Below are positions 54,637 to 63,413 of a stretch of DNA of 64,000 bases, piece by piece; within the stretch, counting starts at the first letter, position 1; the number at the start of each line of letters is the position of its first letter. The position numbers and the translations under genes were made by a program. The stretch is from Constrictibacter sp. MBR-5 (GTDB lineage: Bacteria; Pseudomonadota; Alphaproteobacteria; JAJUGE01). A model generated the notes under the pieces. It worked only from the letters and a program-made list of their open reading frames with translations. It made no database searches and had not been told where the DNA came from. The stretch lies in NCBI RefSeq assembly GCF_040549485.1, contig NZ_JBEPTK010000018.1:1-64000 (forward strand), written 5' to 3'.

Positions 54637-55431
54637 TCAGGCGGCGTCTTTGACCGGTGGCTGGGCGTGCTGCTTCTCGAACTGTTCGGGGCTGAGGTAG
54701 CCAAGCGATGAGTGGAGACGCTTGGCGTTGTACTTCTCGATGAAGGCCGGAAGCTGGTCCGCGACGTCCTCTGCGGTCTCGAACTCGAGCGGGTAGACGC
54801 CTTCGACCTTCAGGGTCTTCATGAGGCTCTCCATCATTGCATTATCGTACGGATTGCCGCGCCGTCCCATCGAGCCGACGAGCTTCGCCTGGCGAAGGCG
54901 GTCGCGGTACTTCCCGGCAGCGTATTGCGATCCGCGGTCCGTGTGGTGGACGCAGCCGGGAGGGGGACTGCGCAACGCGATGGCCGCATCGAGAGCCGCC
55001 AGCGTCAGCCGCGCATTGATCCGGCGGCTCATGGCGTAGCCAATGATCCGTCGGGACCAGGCATTCATGATGACGGCGACGTAGACGAAGCCCACCGCAA
55101 CGGCCACGTAGGTCAGGTCGGCGACCCAGAGCTGGTTTGGGCCGTCGACGATCATGTCCTTCGTTCTGTCCGAGAAAACCGGCTGGTCGTGGTCGCTGTC
55201 GGTGGTCGTGACATAGCGGCGCCGGCGGCTGGCGTTCAGTCCGTGCTCGCGCATCAGCCGCTTCAGCTTCTTGTGGTTCACCACCCAGCCCTCCTGGCCG
55301 AGTGCCGCCTGCATCCGCCGCCAGCCGTAGGCCTCGAACTCATCCTTGATGGCGTGCATCGCCTCGACCAGCGCGGTGTCGTCGACGGCTCGCTTCGGCG
55401 CGTCGTAGTAGGTGGAGCGCGCGATCCCCAT
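54637..55431 (-). CDS. IS3-family transposase OrfB
   Basis: 264 residues. N-terminal [15 protein letters not shown] and HTH_21-like part ([20 protein letters not shown]), then integrase core: D in [12 protein letters not shown] in [14 protein letters not shown] in [12 protein letters not shown], and the closing [22 protein letters not shown] triad complete. It is probably made as an OrfAB fusion by frameshifting at TTTTTAAAAGGGG near the end of orfA. Confidence 0.92.
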   Translation of the reverse strand: MGIARSTYYDAPKRAVDDTALVEAMHAIKDEFEAYGWRRMQAALGQEGWVVNHKKLKRLMREHGLNASRRRRYVTTTDSDHDQPVFSDRTKDMIVDGPNQLWVADLTYVAVAVGFVYVAVIMNAWSRRIIGYAMSRRINARLTLAALDAAIALRSPPPGCVHHTDRGSQYAAGKYRDRLRQAKLVGSMGRRGNPYDNAMMESLMKTLKVEGVYPLEFETAEDVADQLPAFIEKYNAKRLHSSLGYLSPEQFEKQHAQPPVKDAA

Positions 55432-55790
55432 CAGACGGCATCCCGCCGTGACGGAGACGCCGCGGGGCCTGTTATTACGGACATGGGCGCGCTTGTCGGT
55501 CCTGGTCCGAGCCGCTGAGCCCCTTTTAAAAACTCCAGTTCGAGCGCCTGCTTGCCGACCAGACGTTCGAGCGCGGCGATCCGCGCCTCGTAGACCTGGA
55601 GCAGATCCGCCGATTGCACGTCTTCATCGAACGCGCCGGCCTCGTACTTCTCGACCCAGATCCGGATCAGGTTGCGCGAGATGTCGTGGCGCTTCGCCAA
55701 GCCGTGCAGGGTCTCCCCGGCCAGGAACTCCTGTGCGACCTGCCGTTTGAACGCGACGCTGTGGGATCGGTGTCTTGCCAGAGCTTTCAT
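55431..55790 (-). CDS. IS3-family transposase OrfA
   Basis: 119 residues. Helix-turn-helix ([39 protein letters not shown]) followed by a leucine-zipper-like helix ([20 protein letters not shown]). The frame continues past the likely slip site (about 55523-55535) into OrfB territory, where the natural fusion would switch frame. Confidence 0.88.
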   Translation of the reverse strand: MKALARHRSHSVAFKRQVAQEFLAGETLHGLAKRHDISRNLIRIWVEKYEAGAFDEDVQSADLLQVYEARIAALERLVGKQALELEFLKGAQRLGPGPTSAPMSVITGPAASPSRRDAV

Positions 55791-55895
55791 CCTTCGAAAG
55801 CCCGGCTCACCATGTCAATTCATCCCGCTCCAACCGTCCGGCCCGAGGGGCCCTCTCCAAAACACGGTCGGCTCCAGATCCGAGATACCTACCAC

Positions 55896-57218
55896 TCAGG
55901 GCAGAGCAGTTGCGGCTTCTTTCGAGTTCGACAAGGCATTCAGCAGCGCTTGAAAGCATATACCTGTTTCTCCGCCGCCCACCGCGTGCGCAAACACAAC
56001 ATAAGAATCGCTGTATGGCGCCGCGGCGTTGGTCGGATTCAGTGTTATAACAGTAACCTCAACTCCGATATCTCTTGATATGCGATCACGTGCGCTCCAC
56101 AGGTATTTGGCCGAAACATCCACTCCTATAAATCGGCGATCCTGGTTGATCGCGGCTGCGCACGAGGTGCCCGAACCGACGAACGGATCAAGGACAAGTT
56201 CACCTGGCGTGCTCGAAAGCGCTATACAACGGGCTGGTAGCACGACTGGAAATTGCGCTCCATGTGCACCGCCGCCACGAGTAGTGGGAAATGACCAGAC
56301 ATCTGTAAGTCTACTTGGTTCGCGGCTACGATTTCTTCCGCCCCTCTCTGCACTAAGAGCAAAATAGGCATCATGATGAAACTCTGGGGCACGTACCAAA
56401 GCTAAATGCAGGATAGTTTCGTGCGCCCGCGCAGTCCTCGACCGCCTAGGTTCCGGAAGACCATTCTGTTTTGCCCACACGATCTCGGCCCGCAGGTAAT
56501 AGCCGATCAAAATAGCGCGGTGCGCGATCTGGGACGGTATAGCGCACTTGTCACCATCTTTCAAAAATGAGTGCCCCGCGCTATACCGTTTCCGAGAACT
56601 CGTGTACTCACGATCTTCACCTCGACCGGCCATAGATCGATTAATTTCTCGCGAGCTTCCCCGAATTCTTCCTCTCGTATTGTAGGAATCGCCAATATTC
56701 CACCATATACTACCGTCGATTTGCATTACTGATCTCAATTCGTGCAATATCTCTATATTGTGCCTAACGAATCCTTCGGGCGTGCTTTCGCACCCAAGCG
56801 CACACACTTCGCCATCAGCCCAAGCGACGGCCCGCTCTTCATCATACGCTCTCATCCCCCAGAAGGGGGGTGAGGTCACTGTACATTTTACCGACCCGCT
56901 CGGCAGCATTTTCAGTACAGAAAGAACATCCCCGTGTACCAGATACGAATCACACTCGACGGGGGGCAGTTTATCTAAATTTACCTCGGGCCTTCTTAAA
57001 AGGTAATCAATGACGCGGCTCCTTGGCACAAACGTCTCACGAAACGCATCTTGTTCCAATAGGCACACTACGTCATCTATTCCGAGCGTTCCTTTTTTTC
57101 CAAGAACCCGCGTAATAAAAAGCGGCGACATGCCCACGAGCGGCGCTACCGCCTTCGCATCCAGATTCGCATCAATTCCCTCATAGTGGCTAGCATCAAA
57201 TCGCGCCACGGGGGTCAT
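55896..57218 (-). CDS. Orphan DNA methyltransferase, N4-cytosine/N6-adenine type
   Basis: 440 residues from ATG 57218 (a TTG at 57236 is possible). An N-terminal DNA-binding-like segment (DAKAVAPLVGMSPLFITRVL) is followed by the catalytic motif IV TSPPFWGMRAY (SPP[FY]W is typical of N4-cytosine enzymes) and, near the C terminus, LVLDPFVGSGTSCAAA, the AdoMet-binding FxGxG motif; motif order is beta class. The last 40 residues do not look like family sequence. AT-rich codons compared with the nitrate operon indicate transfer. No restriction gene is adjacent, so it may be a solitary or phage-derived methylase. Confidence 0.85.
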   Translation of the reverse strand: MTPVARFDASHYEGIDANLDAKAVAPLVGMSPLFITRVLGKKGTLGIDDVVCLLEQDAFRETFVPRSRVIDYLLRRPEVNLDKLPPVECDSYLVHGDVLSVLKMLPSGSVKCTVTSPPFWGMRAYDEERAVAWADGEVCALGCESTPEGFVRHNIEILHELRSVMQIDGSIWWNIGDSYNTRGRIRGSSREINRSMAGRGEDREYTSSRKRYSAGHSFLKDGDKCAIPSQIAHRAILIGYYLRAEIVWAKQNGLPEPRRSRTARAHETILHLALVRAPEFHHDAYFALSAERGGRNRSREPSRLTDVWSFPTTRGGGAHGAQFPVVLPARCIALSSTPGELVLDPFVGSGTSCAAAINQDRRFIGVDVSAKYLWSARDRISRDIGVEVTVITLNPTNAAAPYSDSYVVFAHAVGGGETGICFQALLNALSNSKEAATALP

Positions 57219-57779
57219 CGGATGTACGTCACTCAAATCTCAGCCCTGCCTGGTGATGTGGCGCCCATTTTTCTCGTTAACTATGATCGCCTTTCTGTCT
57301 CGACGCCACCCCCTACAGGCAGGCGCTGCAGGCTGGTGACGACCAACCTCTCCCCCAACTCGGCAGTGGATGACAGAATACCCGCCCAAGCGTCTGCCCG
57401 GCCGCCAAATCGCGTTCGAGGTGCGCAGCACCAGCGTGATGAGCATTCCCGTGTGGGCCGTCGCCATTGTCAGCGAGACCACCTCGGCTGCGTGTGGGAC
57501 GCGTCCTGTAACCAGAGCGGTTGTAGTGGATGAACATGCCGCGCGTTCCTGATGTCACTCGCCTACGCGGCGTCGCGGGAAGTCTGCCGTCCGAGGGCTA
57601 TTCAACCCTTTCCAAACGGCCTCTCAATCCGAGGCGCATCCAGCCACCCAAATCCACGGAAGACCGCGGATGGCCACCGCTGCGCCGATCGCTCACTACG
57701 GCGCCATGCACACGGCGCGTCGCGAACGGCTCTGCTACCGTACGCGAGCTACACCCCGTTCCGGGAGACGATCTCGATG
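57219..57779. other. 561-bp stretch without a supported gene
   Basis: Short open frames on both strands lack ribosome sites and recognisable motifs. It may contain the promoter of the methyltransferase gene and decayed coding DNA. Confidence 0.4.
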
Positions 57780-57885
57780 GAGATGTTGACCGCGATCAAC
57801 ATCTTAACGACCAACGTTTCCGGCTGTGGATCGCTCGACCATCTGCGGATGCCTGGTTGAGCGGTAAGGTATCCCTCCAGGGCAT
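57780..57885 (+). repeat. Interspersed repeat box 1 with TGTTGA...TCAACA hairpin
   Basis: GATGTTGACCGCGATCAACATC (57791-57812) is an inverted repeat, then TTTCCGGCTGTGGATCGCTC, GCCTGGTTGAGCGGTAAGG and TATCCCTCC. About 75 bases match 58944-59020 at roughly four of five positions, and the hairpin matches 12150-12175. Confidence 0.7.
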
Positions 57886-58186
57886 GCTCCTCGCGGTGGA
57901 GCCGGCTTGAACCTTCCTTCATGGCGGCTGCCTCCAGCAAGGGCATCACCCGTTCGCGCGAAGCAGCGTGGCGTGCGGCGGGCAAAGCGGCGAATATCCC
58001 AAGTCGCCACCTCAACCGCGAGCGACAGCCACCGCAACCGGCGGCGTAAATGTGGTGCGACGCAACATGTACATTGCTTCATAGTCAAATAGTCCCTTTT
58101 CCAGTTCACATGTCTCTGGAGCCAGGGCTTCCGCTGCTCCCAACAAGATTTGACGGCCGATCCCCGGTCGGAAGAGCGTCCCTGAA

Positions 58187-58204
58187 AGTCCATCCAGATG
58201 GACT
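58187..58204. repeat. Interspersed repeat box 2
   Basis: AGTCCATCCAGATGGACT, 8-bp arms. With its flanks (TTCACATGTCTCTGGAGC at 58104 and GACGGCCGATC at 58152) it matches 53154-53270 in order. The whole 57886-58450 stretch holds no gene I can support. Confidence 0.7.
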
Positions 58205-58450
58205 CCCACCACCACCGTAAGCCAGTCGGACGGCGCCGTCGGGTCGGACGGTCAGCGGCATGAATGATCTCCATCGGCTCCCGTGCGGAATGGCCCTCGG
58301 GTGTGCAAAGGTCCGTCCGTCTGGAACAGGGTTTGCGCGGGGTGGGTCGAGAGTTGGCGTGCGGGGCTGTGGGTGCAGGGTATTCGGCCGCGTGCGGCGC
58401 TCGGGACGGATGGAGCCACTGTGCACCCGGCTTGTAAAAGTGAACGCAGC

Positions 58451-58510
58451 CTGATCGTCACGCACCGTCGACATCTGCGCTCTTCCAGCGATGATGGCAT
58501 TCCTGTTCGG
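58451..58510 (+). repeat. Interspersed repeat box 3, upstream of intact FtsZ-fragment gene
   Basis: Contains CGCACCGTCGACATCTGCG and GCGATGATGGCATTCCTG. It ends 12 bp before the ATG at 58523; the equivalent sequence precedes the decayed copy at 11746. It may act as promoter or leader of this gene. Confidence 0.65.
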
Positions 58511-58522
58511 TCCGGCTAATCG

Positions 58523-58873
58523 ATGCAGATATCAAGACGTACACTCCTCCTCGGCGGCGTGTCAGCCGTGGCGCTGACGGGCCTGCCGCTCGCGCGCACC
58601 GTGGCATCCGCACCGTCCCCTGCCCTTCTGTACGATCCGGCGCTGGCCGCGATGGCGGGCGCCGTTGCGGTGACATCGGAACTCCTCACCAAGCGTGGCA
58701 TCATCGGCCTCGACCTGAGCGATATCCGAAACGTCCTCGGAGGCGGAGGACGCGCTTACTACGGTGAAGGCGCGGCCAGCGGACCCGATCGGGCGCGGAC
58801 CGCAGCAGAACGAGCACTGGTTGACCTCAGGCGCACGTTGTCGGCCGCCCGGAGTGTCGGCGCCACCATCTGA
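58523..58873 (+). CDS. Tat-leader protein containing only the T7-loop part of FtsZ
   Basis: 116 residues. Residues 1-30 (SRRTLLLGGVSAVALTG...ARTVASA) are a twin-arginine-like leader with a plausible cleavage after ASA. Residues 44-116 align with FtsZ from helix H7's end through the T7 loop: GAVAVTSELLTKRGIIG, GLDLSDIR (62-69; FtsZ has NVDFADVR), then GEGAASGPDRARTAAERA (81-98; FtsZ has G.G.ASGEDRA..AAE.A) and LSAARSV (FtsZ LSGARGV). Both T7-loop aspartates are kept, the Asn is Gly. The GTP-binding domain is absent. A frameshifted paralogue lies at 11746-12158. Export by Tat would place it in the periplasm; function unknown. Confidence 0.72.
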   Translation: MQISRRTLLLGGVSAVALTGLPLARTVASAPSPALLYDPALAAMAGAVAVTSELLTKRGIIGLDLSDIRNVLGGGGRAYYGEGAASGPDRARTAAERALVDLRRTLSAARSVGATI

Positions 58874-58934
58874 TGCAGCATCGCCTTGGCATTGGACACA
58901 GCGAAAGCGCCACCCACCGCCTGGCGCGTCGAAG

Positions 58935-59025
58935 GGGTGTCGATCCCGATCCACACAGCAATTCCGGCTGCGGGTCGCTCCACCATCTACGCATGGCTGG
59001 TTAAGCGGTAAGGTATCCCTACCGC
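58935..59025 (+). repeat. Interspersed repeat box 1, downstream of FtsZ-fragment gene
   Basis: ATTCCGGCTGCGGGTCGCTC and GCTGGTTAAGCGGTAAGG, then TATCCCT, match 57824-57876. The stretch 58874-59314 has no other supported feature. Confidence 0.7.
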
Positions 59026-59314
59026 GGTGCGCCTCCCCCACACGCATGGATGAACTTCCTCGGATATGACCTGTTCATGGACCGGTAGAACACCCGCCGA
59101 CGGCACCGCTCGATCCGCGACTTCCCGCCGGCCAAAGCTGAGAAAACGAGAAACGCCACTGAGCCATACAGCACAAGCCGGCTATGGCGGCGTAACTCAA
59201 ACCACGCGGTTTCAGGAAAATCCTGGGCGGTCACCCCGCCTCAGGCAGAGGCGGGGTTTCGTAACATGCGACTCGAAGCGCCGCCGCTGATCAGTTACTT
59301 GCGACCGGGAGAAA

Positions 59315-60127
59315 TCACTCCCCCCAGTGAAGGCGAGCCGTCTCGATCTGATCCAGGGTCCAGTCGAGAGGGTCAAGAGGAAACCGCTTTCGCATCACCC
59401 AGGAACTGAAGCGCCGCCGGATATTTCTCGTGAGCCCACATCCTTGACCGCGGTTCGCTTGAGCAAGCAAGAGCAATGTCCACAGCTCCGGCTCCCTGTC
59501 TTCTTTCAACTTGGGACTCGTGTCAAAGCCGACACGTCCGGCACCAATGGGAACGACATGCTGGAACCCGAAGAACGCGTACATGGGATAGGCGGTGATG
59601 GCCGCGTGCTGGTCAATCAGCCCCAAGCGCAGGTTGTCAGCATCTGAAAAAATGCGGACAAACGGCCAGCGCAACAGAATCAGCAAAGCGTCGGCGGTCA
59701 ACATCGCAACTTGCGGCGTCACCGCCTCGCGCTCGCCGGACGAAAACTCAACCAAACGCCGTAGCAGCTGACGAAGCGTGAGCGAATAGGGCTCGACTGC
59801 GAGGGCGACCGTTGGGTTCCCAACATACTCGCTCGGCACGATGAATTCCCACGATCGGGCACCAGCATCGCAGGCCACGCAGCCGGACCTGGCTGGGCGG
59901 GGTGCCGCGGTGTCGGAAAGTGTCATCCCCGCCTCGCGGCTCAAGAGAGCTTCTTCGAGATGGACGTGCCGTGCGGCGCGATTTACCGAACCTGACATGC
60001 TGCCCTCAACGCGGCCAACGGCCGCCATCAGTTCTTCACTTTGCCGCATCAAAGGCCAAGCAGAGCCCTGCCGAATGACGGGGTGCAATAAGGTAATATA
60101 CTCACTTTCCCTGTAAAATTCCGTCAA
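59315..60127 (-). CDS. Hypothetical protein, paralogous at its C terminus to 63414-63926
   Basis: 270 residues from a TTG at 60127 preceded by AGGGAGAAAGG. The C-terminal 130 residues follow a pattern also seen in the last gene of the window: LLRWPF...FSDADNLRLGL, PELWTLLLLAQA, RRFSSWVMRKRFPLDPLDWT and a final HWGE. The N-terminal half, with a Cys pair in SGCVACDAG, is unique to this copy. No membrane segment. Family unknown. Confidence 0.65.
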   Translation of the reverse strand: MTEFYRESEYITLLHPVIRQGSAWPLMRQSEELMAAVGRVEGSMSGSVNRAARHVHLEEALLSREAGMTLSDTAAPRPARSGCVACDAGARSWEFIVPSEYVGNPTVALAVEPYSLTLRQLLRRLVEFSSGEREAVTPQVAMLTADALLILLRWPFVRIFSDADNLRLGLIDQHAAITAYPMYAFFGFQHVVPIGAGRVGFDTSPKLKEDREPELWTLLLLAQANRGQGCGLTRNIRRRFSSWVMRKRFPLDPLDWTLDQIETARLHWGE

Positions 60128-60289
60128 TGCCTTTCTCCCTCAAATGATCAAACCGCAACCCGAAAAATATCTCACGTCGCGTAATCTAGTGTCATTATTA
60201 AATTGCGATTTTTTTCGGTCTCGACGTTTTCGGTATACGCGACTAATCCGTTATCGTATCGATGGAACGTTGACCGGACGGATAGAGGC

Positions 60290-60396
60290 TCGTCGACTGG
60301 GCGAAGGCCAAGACGCACCTCGTCCTGGAGATCGTGAAACGCCCGCCCGGCGCAAAGGGCTTCACCGTCCCCCGCCGGCGCTGGGTCGTATTAGTA
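60290..60396 (+). pseudogene. IS5-family transposase C-terminal fragment
   Basis: AKTHLVLEIVKRPPGAKGF followed by TVPRRRWVV is the region just before the last catalytic Glu in IS5-type transposases. It ends where an oppositely oriented IS5 N-terminal fragment begins. Confidence 0.6.
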
Positions 60397-60612
60397 GACC
60401 GTCTGCCAGGGCGACAGGTCGTGCGGCAGCAGGCGCCAGGCCATGCCGGCGCGCAGAAAATGGAGGATTGCGTTCACCGGCTCGCGCGAGGCCGCGTTGC
60501 GCGGCCGACCGCCGGGGTTCGCTTCGGGGATCAGCGGCGCGATCAGCTTCCACTGACCGTAAGTCAGGTCGGTGTCATACGCTCGCCGCTGCGGCGGCTT
60601 CCGTCTCGGCAT
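60391..60612 (-). pseudogene. IS5-family transposase N-terminal fragment
   Basis: MPRRKPPQRRAYDTDLTYGQ, WKLIAPLIPEANPGGRPRN and FLRAGMAWRLLPHDLSPWQT are the start of an IS5/IS1031-like transposase. It stops after WQTVY at 60391, back to back with the C-terminal fragment on the other strand, as if the middle was lost and one part inverted. The remainder of 60128-61057 is AT-rich without a gene. Confidence 0.75.
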
Positions 60613-61057
60613 CGGCGTCGGCTCTCCAACTCGGGTCCGACACGCCAAGAATCCATTACGGGCGCCCGGGGGTCTTCCGGAACACAACCGTAGAACCACA
60701 ATCAGCGGCACTAACACATCCAAATTTATATACTACTAAAGAAGTACTCCGGAATAGAAATTGAGGACCCCCGGGCTGTGGGTTAATCCTTTTGGGGTAA
60801 GCCGCTCGGCGGCACTCCCCACCGAGTGAATGGTGTCGGCGAGTAAATCAGCTAGCTCGTGAGATCGCCCCGTGTCCGGACCATGCAACGCTATAATGCG
60901 CAACGACCACTATTTGGGCGCCGCAATCGCGCTCACCCGACGTTGGCGCGTTATGTCTGCTACACTAACCTGCATTTCATTACCCTTCTTACATGTCGAC
61001 TTATTATTCACTTTATAGTTAGCGACCATTTGTGTTTAAACGCAGGATAGCTGCCAC

Positions 61058-61876
61058 ATGAGCCGAACACCGATATCTTCGTCAGACTACGACAACAACT
61101 CTGCTTTTGGCGAAGCCAATCGAATCTGGTCCCGCGCACGACAACTGGAGATAGATATGGATCTGACGTACAACGACGCCGCTATCGAAGCCGCCCGACT
61201 CATCCATGAAGTTGGCGGGGAGACAGTATCGCGGTGGGCTATTGATCATGGACTGCGGCCACCCGCTAGACAGGCGAACTATCCAGATTTTCTTCTGGCA
61301 CTCAGGATGATGCTTTTCCGCGACAAAGACGCCGGTGACGCAGGTATACGTCCCATACTATCTAGATACTCCAAGGTCGCGTTCGTGCTCCACCATCACG
61401 GAGTTACCACGAAGGCGGGAGCGCAGCTATTCTTCGACAAGCACTGCAGGGGTTCGGGCGCTTCAGGAGGCCACGCGGGCAAGGTATCCAGCTTCTCTGA
61501 GGCAATATGCGCGCGATTCGACAAGAACGGAGAACTGAAAGTCACTTCGGCCGCCGCCAGTGCTGCACATCGAACGGGTCCTGAGCACCCGGATACCGAA
61601 GAGACCGATGAGATAACGTTTGAGCGTGGCATTGAGTATCTCCGTTCATCGCCGCCAGTAGGTCGCTTTACTCTGGACGGCAATGAGCCACCGCTCGCTG
61701 ACTTCCATGGCGTCTCCATCGTTTTGGTCCGAAAGCAGGAGCCGCCTGCCTATGATGTTCTTCGCGATGCCCTCGACGGCCTCTCCATGGCCGCCTTGCG
61801 TGCGCTCGTGATCGAATGTGCCAGCGATCTGGACGAGCCGACAGAAACGCCCGACGCGCCAGGGAACCAAAGTTGA
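61058..61876 (+). CDS. Hypothetical protein upstream of D12 methylase
   Basis: 272 residues; GCAGGATAG lies before the ATG. The N-terminal third (NRIWSRARQLEIDMDLTYND, AIEAARLIHEVGGETVSRWA) is helical. The rest has no recognisable motif, with an acidic tail (DLDEPTETPDAP). It is 111 bp from the methylase gene on the same strand, in equally AT-rich DNA, so the two may be one transferred unit. Could be a DNA-binding partner or phage protein; not shown. Confidence 0.65.
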   Translation: MSRTPISSSDYDNNSAFGEANRIWSRARQLEIDMDLTYNDAAIEAARLIHEVGGETVSRWAIDHGLRPPARQANYPDFLLALRMMLFRDKDAGDAGIRPILSRYSKVAFVLHHHGVTTKAGAQLFFDKHCRGSGASGGHAGKVSSFSEAICARFDKNGELKVTSAAASAAHRTGPEHPDTEETDEITFERGIEYLRSSPPVGRFTLDGNEPPLADFHGVSIVLVRKQEPPAYDVLRDALDGLSMAALRALVIECASDLDEPTETPDAPGNQS

Positions 61877-61987
61877 TCTGAGTCAACTTGTGAGGAGCGA
61901 CCAGGTAGCCCCTATCGGCGTCCACCTGGTCGCTCCAGGCACAATAAGAAAGCAACACCACACGGCTTTCCCCCTGAGGATGCGAAA

Positions 61988-62836
61988 ATGTACAGGTATC
62001 GCGGAAGCAAAGCGACTCTCTCTCCCGCAATATTGGCACTTATTTCGGCAGACACTCGCCACTATATCGAGCCATTCGCTGGAAGCACTAGAACGGCTAA
62101 GGCCATTATTTCTGATTCGCGATTTAATGGTCTCTCGGTAACAATCAGCGATACAGACTACGTTATTTTTCTTTTTTGGAAAATTCTCCGCGATGAGCCT
62201 AAACACTTGCAGTCTGCAATCTGGGACCTCGTGAACAAGCTCCTACTTCCAGAACAGCAGCGAGTGTGGTACAGAAGAACTCGAGTGCGGCTTCGGGTAA
62301 CTGGAGCATTTTCCTGTCCTATCCGGCGAAGCGCCGCCTTCTTCATGTGCAGCCACTACAGCCGAAACGGCGTCGCGTTGCCGAGGGAGGGTTTCCATTC
62401 CGGCGGTTGGTCGGACTTCGCTCATCTGAAAGACGCGATACGACGAGTAGGCGAATGGTCGGAGCTATTTTCGAACGTTGAGATTTTGCATAGCGATTAC
62501 CGTTCCGTTATCAACCGCTATGCGTCACCATATGCGACATTCTATTTGGATCCCCCGTATCAATTCAAATATACCGATAGTATCTATTGGGGTGGAATGG
62601 ATCATATCGCGTTTCTTAATTTCATTTCACAAACGGATGCCCGCTGGATACTGACATATGACGTCGGCCAGGAGCTACGCGAACAATGGCGCATGAGAAA
62701 TTTTTGGATCGACGAGGATATCGGCGGCATTTATGCGCGCAGTCGCAATCCGCGGACCGAGTTCATCGCGCGGTCGCAGGCGCCCTCTTTGTCGGCTCTG
62801 CGGAGGTATAACAAGATAAAGCGTCGGCTAAAATAA
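61988..62836 (+). CDS. D12-class N6-adenine DNA methyltransferase (Dam-like)
   Basis: 282 residues. MYRYRGSKATLSPAILAL and HYIEPFAGSTRTAKAI form the AdoMet-binding motifs I and X; FYLDPPYQFKY is motif IV (DPPY). Motif order is alpha class, as in Dam and phage adenine methylases. Start is preceded by TGAGGATGCGAAA. No cognate nuclease gene is visible. AT-rich and flanked by unknown genes, so probably phage- or island-borne. Confidence 0.88.
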   Translation: MYRYRGSKATLSPAILALISADTRHYIEPFAGSTRTAKAIISDSRFNGLSVTISDTDYVIFLFWKILRDEPKHLQSAIWDLVNKLLLPEQQRVWYRRTRVRLRVTGAFSCPIRRSAAFFMCSHYSRNGVALPREGFHSGGWSDFAHLKDAIRRVGEWSELFSNVEILHSDYRSVINRYASPYATFYLDPPYQFKYTDSIYWGGMDHIAFLNFISQTDARWILTYDVGQELREQWRMRNFWIDEDIGGIYARSRNPRTEFIARSQAPSLSALRRYNKIKRRLK

Positions 62837-63413
62837 CACATACAGTTTATTTTTTTGCGTTCGGATTTAATGTGTCCGAGGCAGTTACTTCTGTACGCCC
62901 GCCGGATGGCCACCTCCCCCCCCTTTTGGCTTCCCGACTCCCACTACCGCTCGGCTCGCTCGCTTCATCATCGGGGCGGTGCGCCTCTGTATCTGGTGCC
63001 CCCGTGGCACTCTTATGCGTCGCGCACGACCCCCTCGATAACCCCGTGCCCCATTGGCTTACGCCGATTTTCGTAGATCCCCCAACCGCTTGAGCCAGAT
63101 GTAGGCCGTCTACTCGCTTTCCCATGCCGTTTGACCATTGCCGTGTTCGCTCCCCGATCGGCTTGGCGCGGGGTTTGTACCATCTGGGCTGTGCGTAACT
63201 CCTCATTCGTAAATTGCGGGCGATCCAATAGCGGTGGAATATCGACGCTATCCACCGGATGCTATAATGTTCTGGTCGTCATCGTGGCGTTTGGGAATCC
63301 ACCTATAGGGTTTCCTTTGTGTTATGGAATGTCGTTGTCCTATTTACTGCCCATCACTACTAGGTGTTTACACTAATAGCTTTCACACGGCAAGAGATTC
63401 GGAGACCTTGCTG
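62837..63413. other. 577-bp stretch without a supported gene
   Basis: Reverse-strand frames of 80 and 119 residues exist but show no motif and share their DNA in different frames, which suggests decayed coding sequence. The last 100 bp is AT-rich and probably carries the promoter of the gene at 63414. Confidence 0.4.

Larger units (their letters stand above)
54603..55864 (-). mobile_element. IS3-family insertion sequence, apparently complete
   Basis: About 1262 bp. Both ends carry an inverted repeat of about 29 bp containing GGGCCCCTCGGGCCGGAC next to a TGTT tip. Two overlapping genes, orfA and orfB, are intact and read leftward. I see no clear target duplication, so the outermost bases are uncertain by a few positions. 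Confidence 0.82.

Noticed and set aside
61477-61492. A GGGCAAGGTATCC motif resembling repeat box 1
   Set aside because: It lies inside a coding gene without the conserved flanks, so it is probably chance.
63013-63255. 80-codon reverse-strand frame before the last gene
   Set aside because: No ribosome site or family match, and a second overlapping frame competes; not enough support to call a gene.
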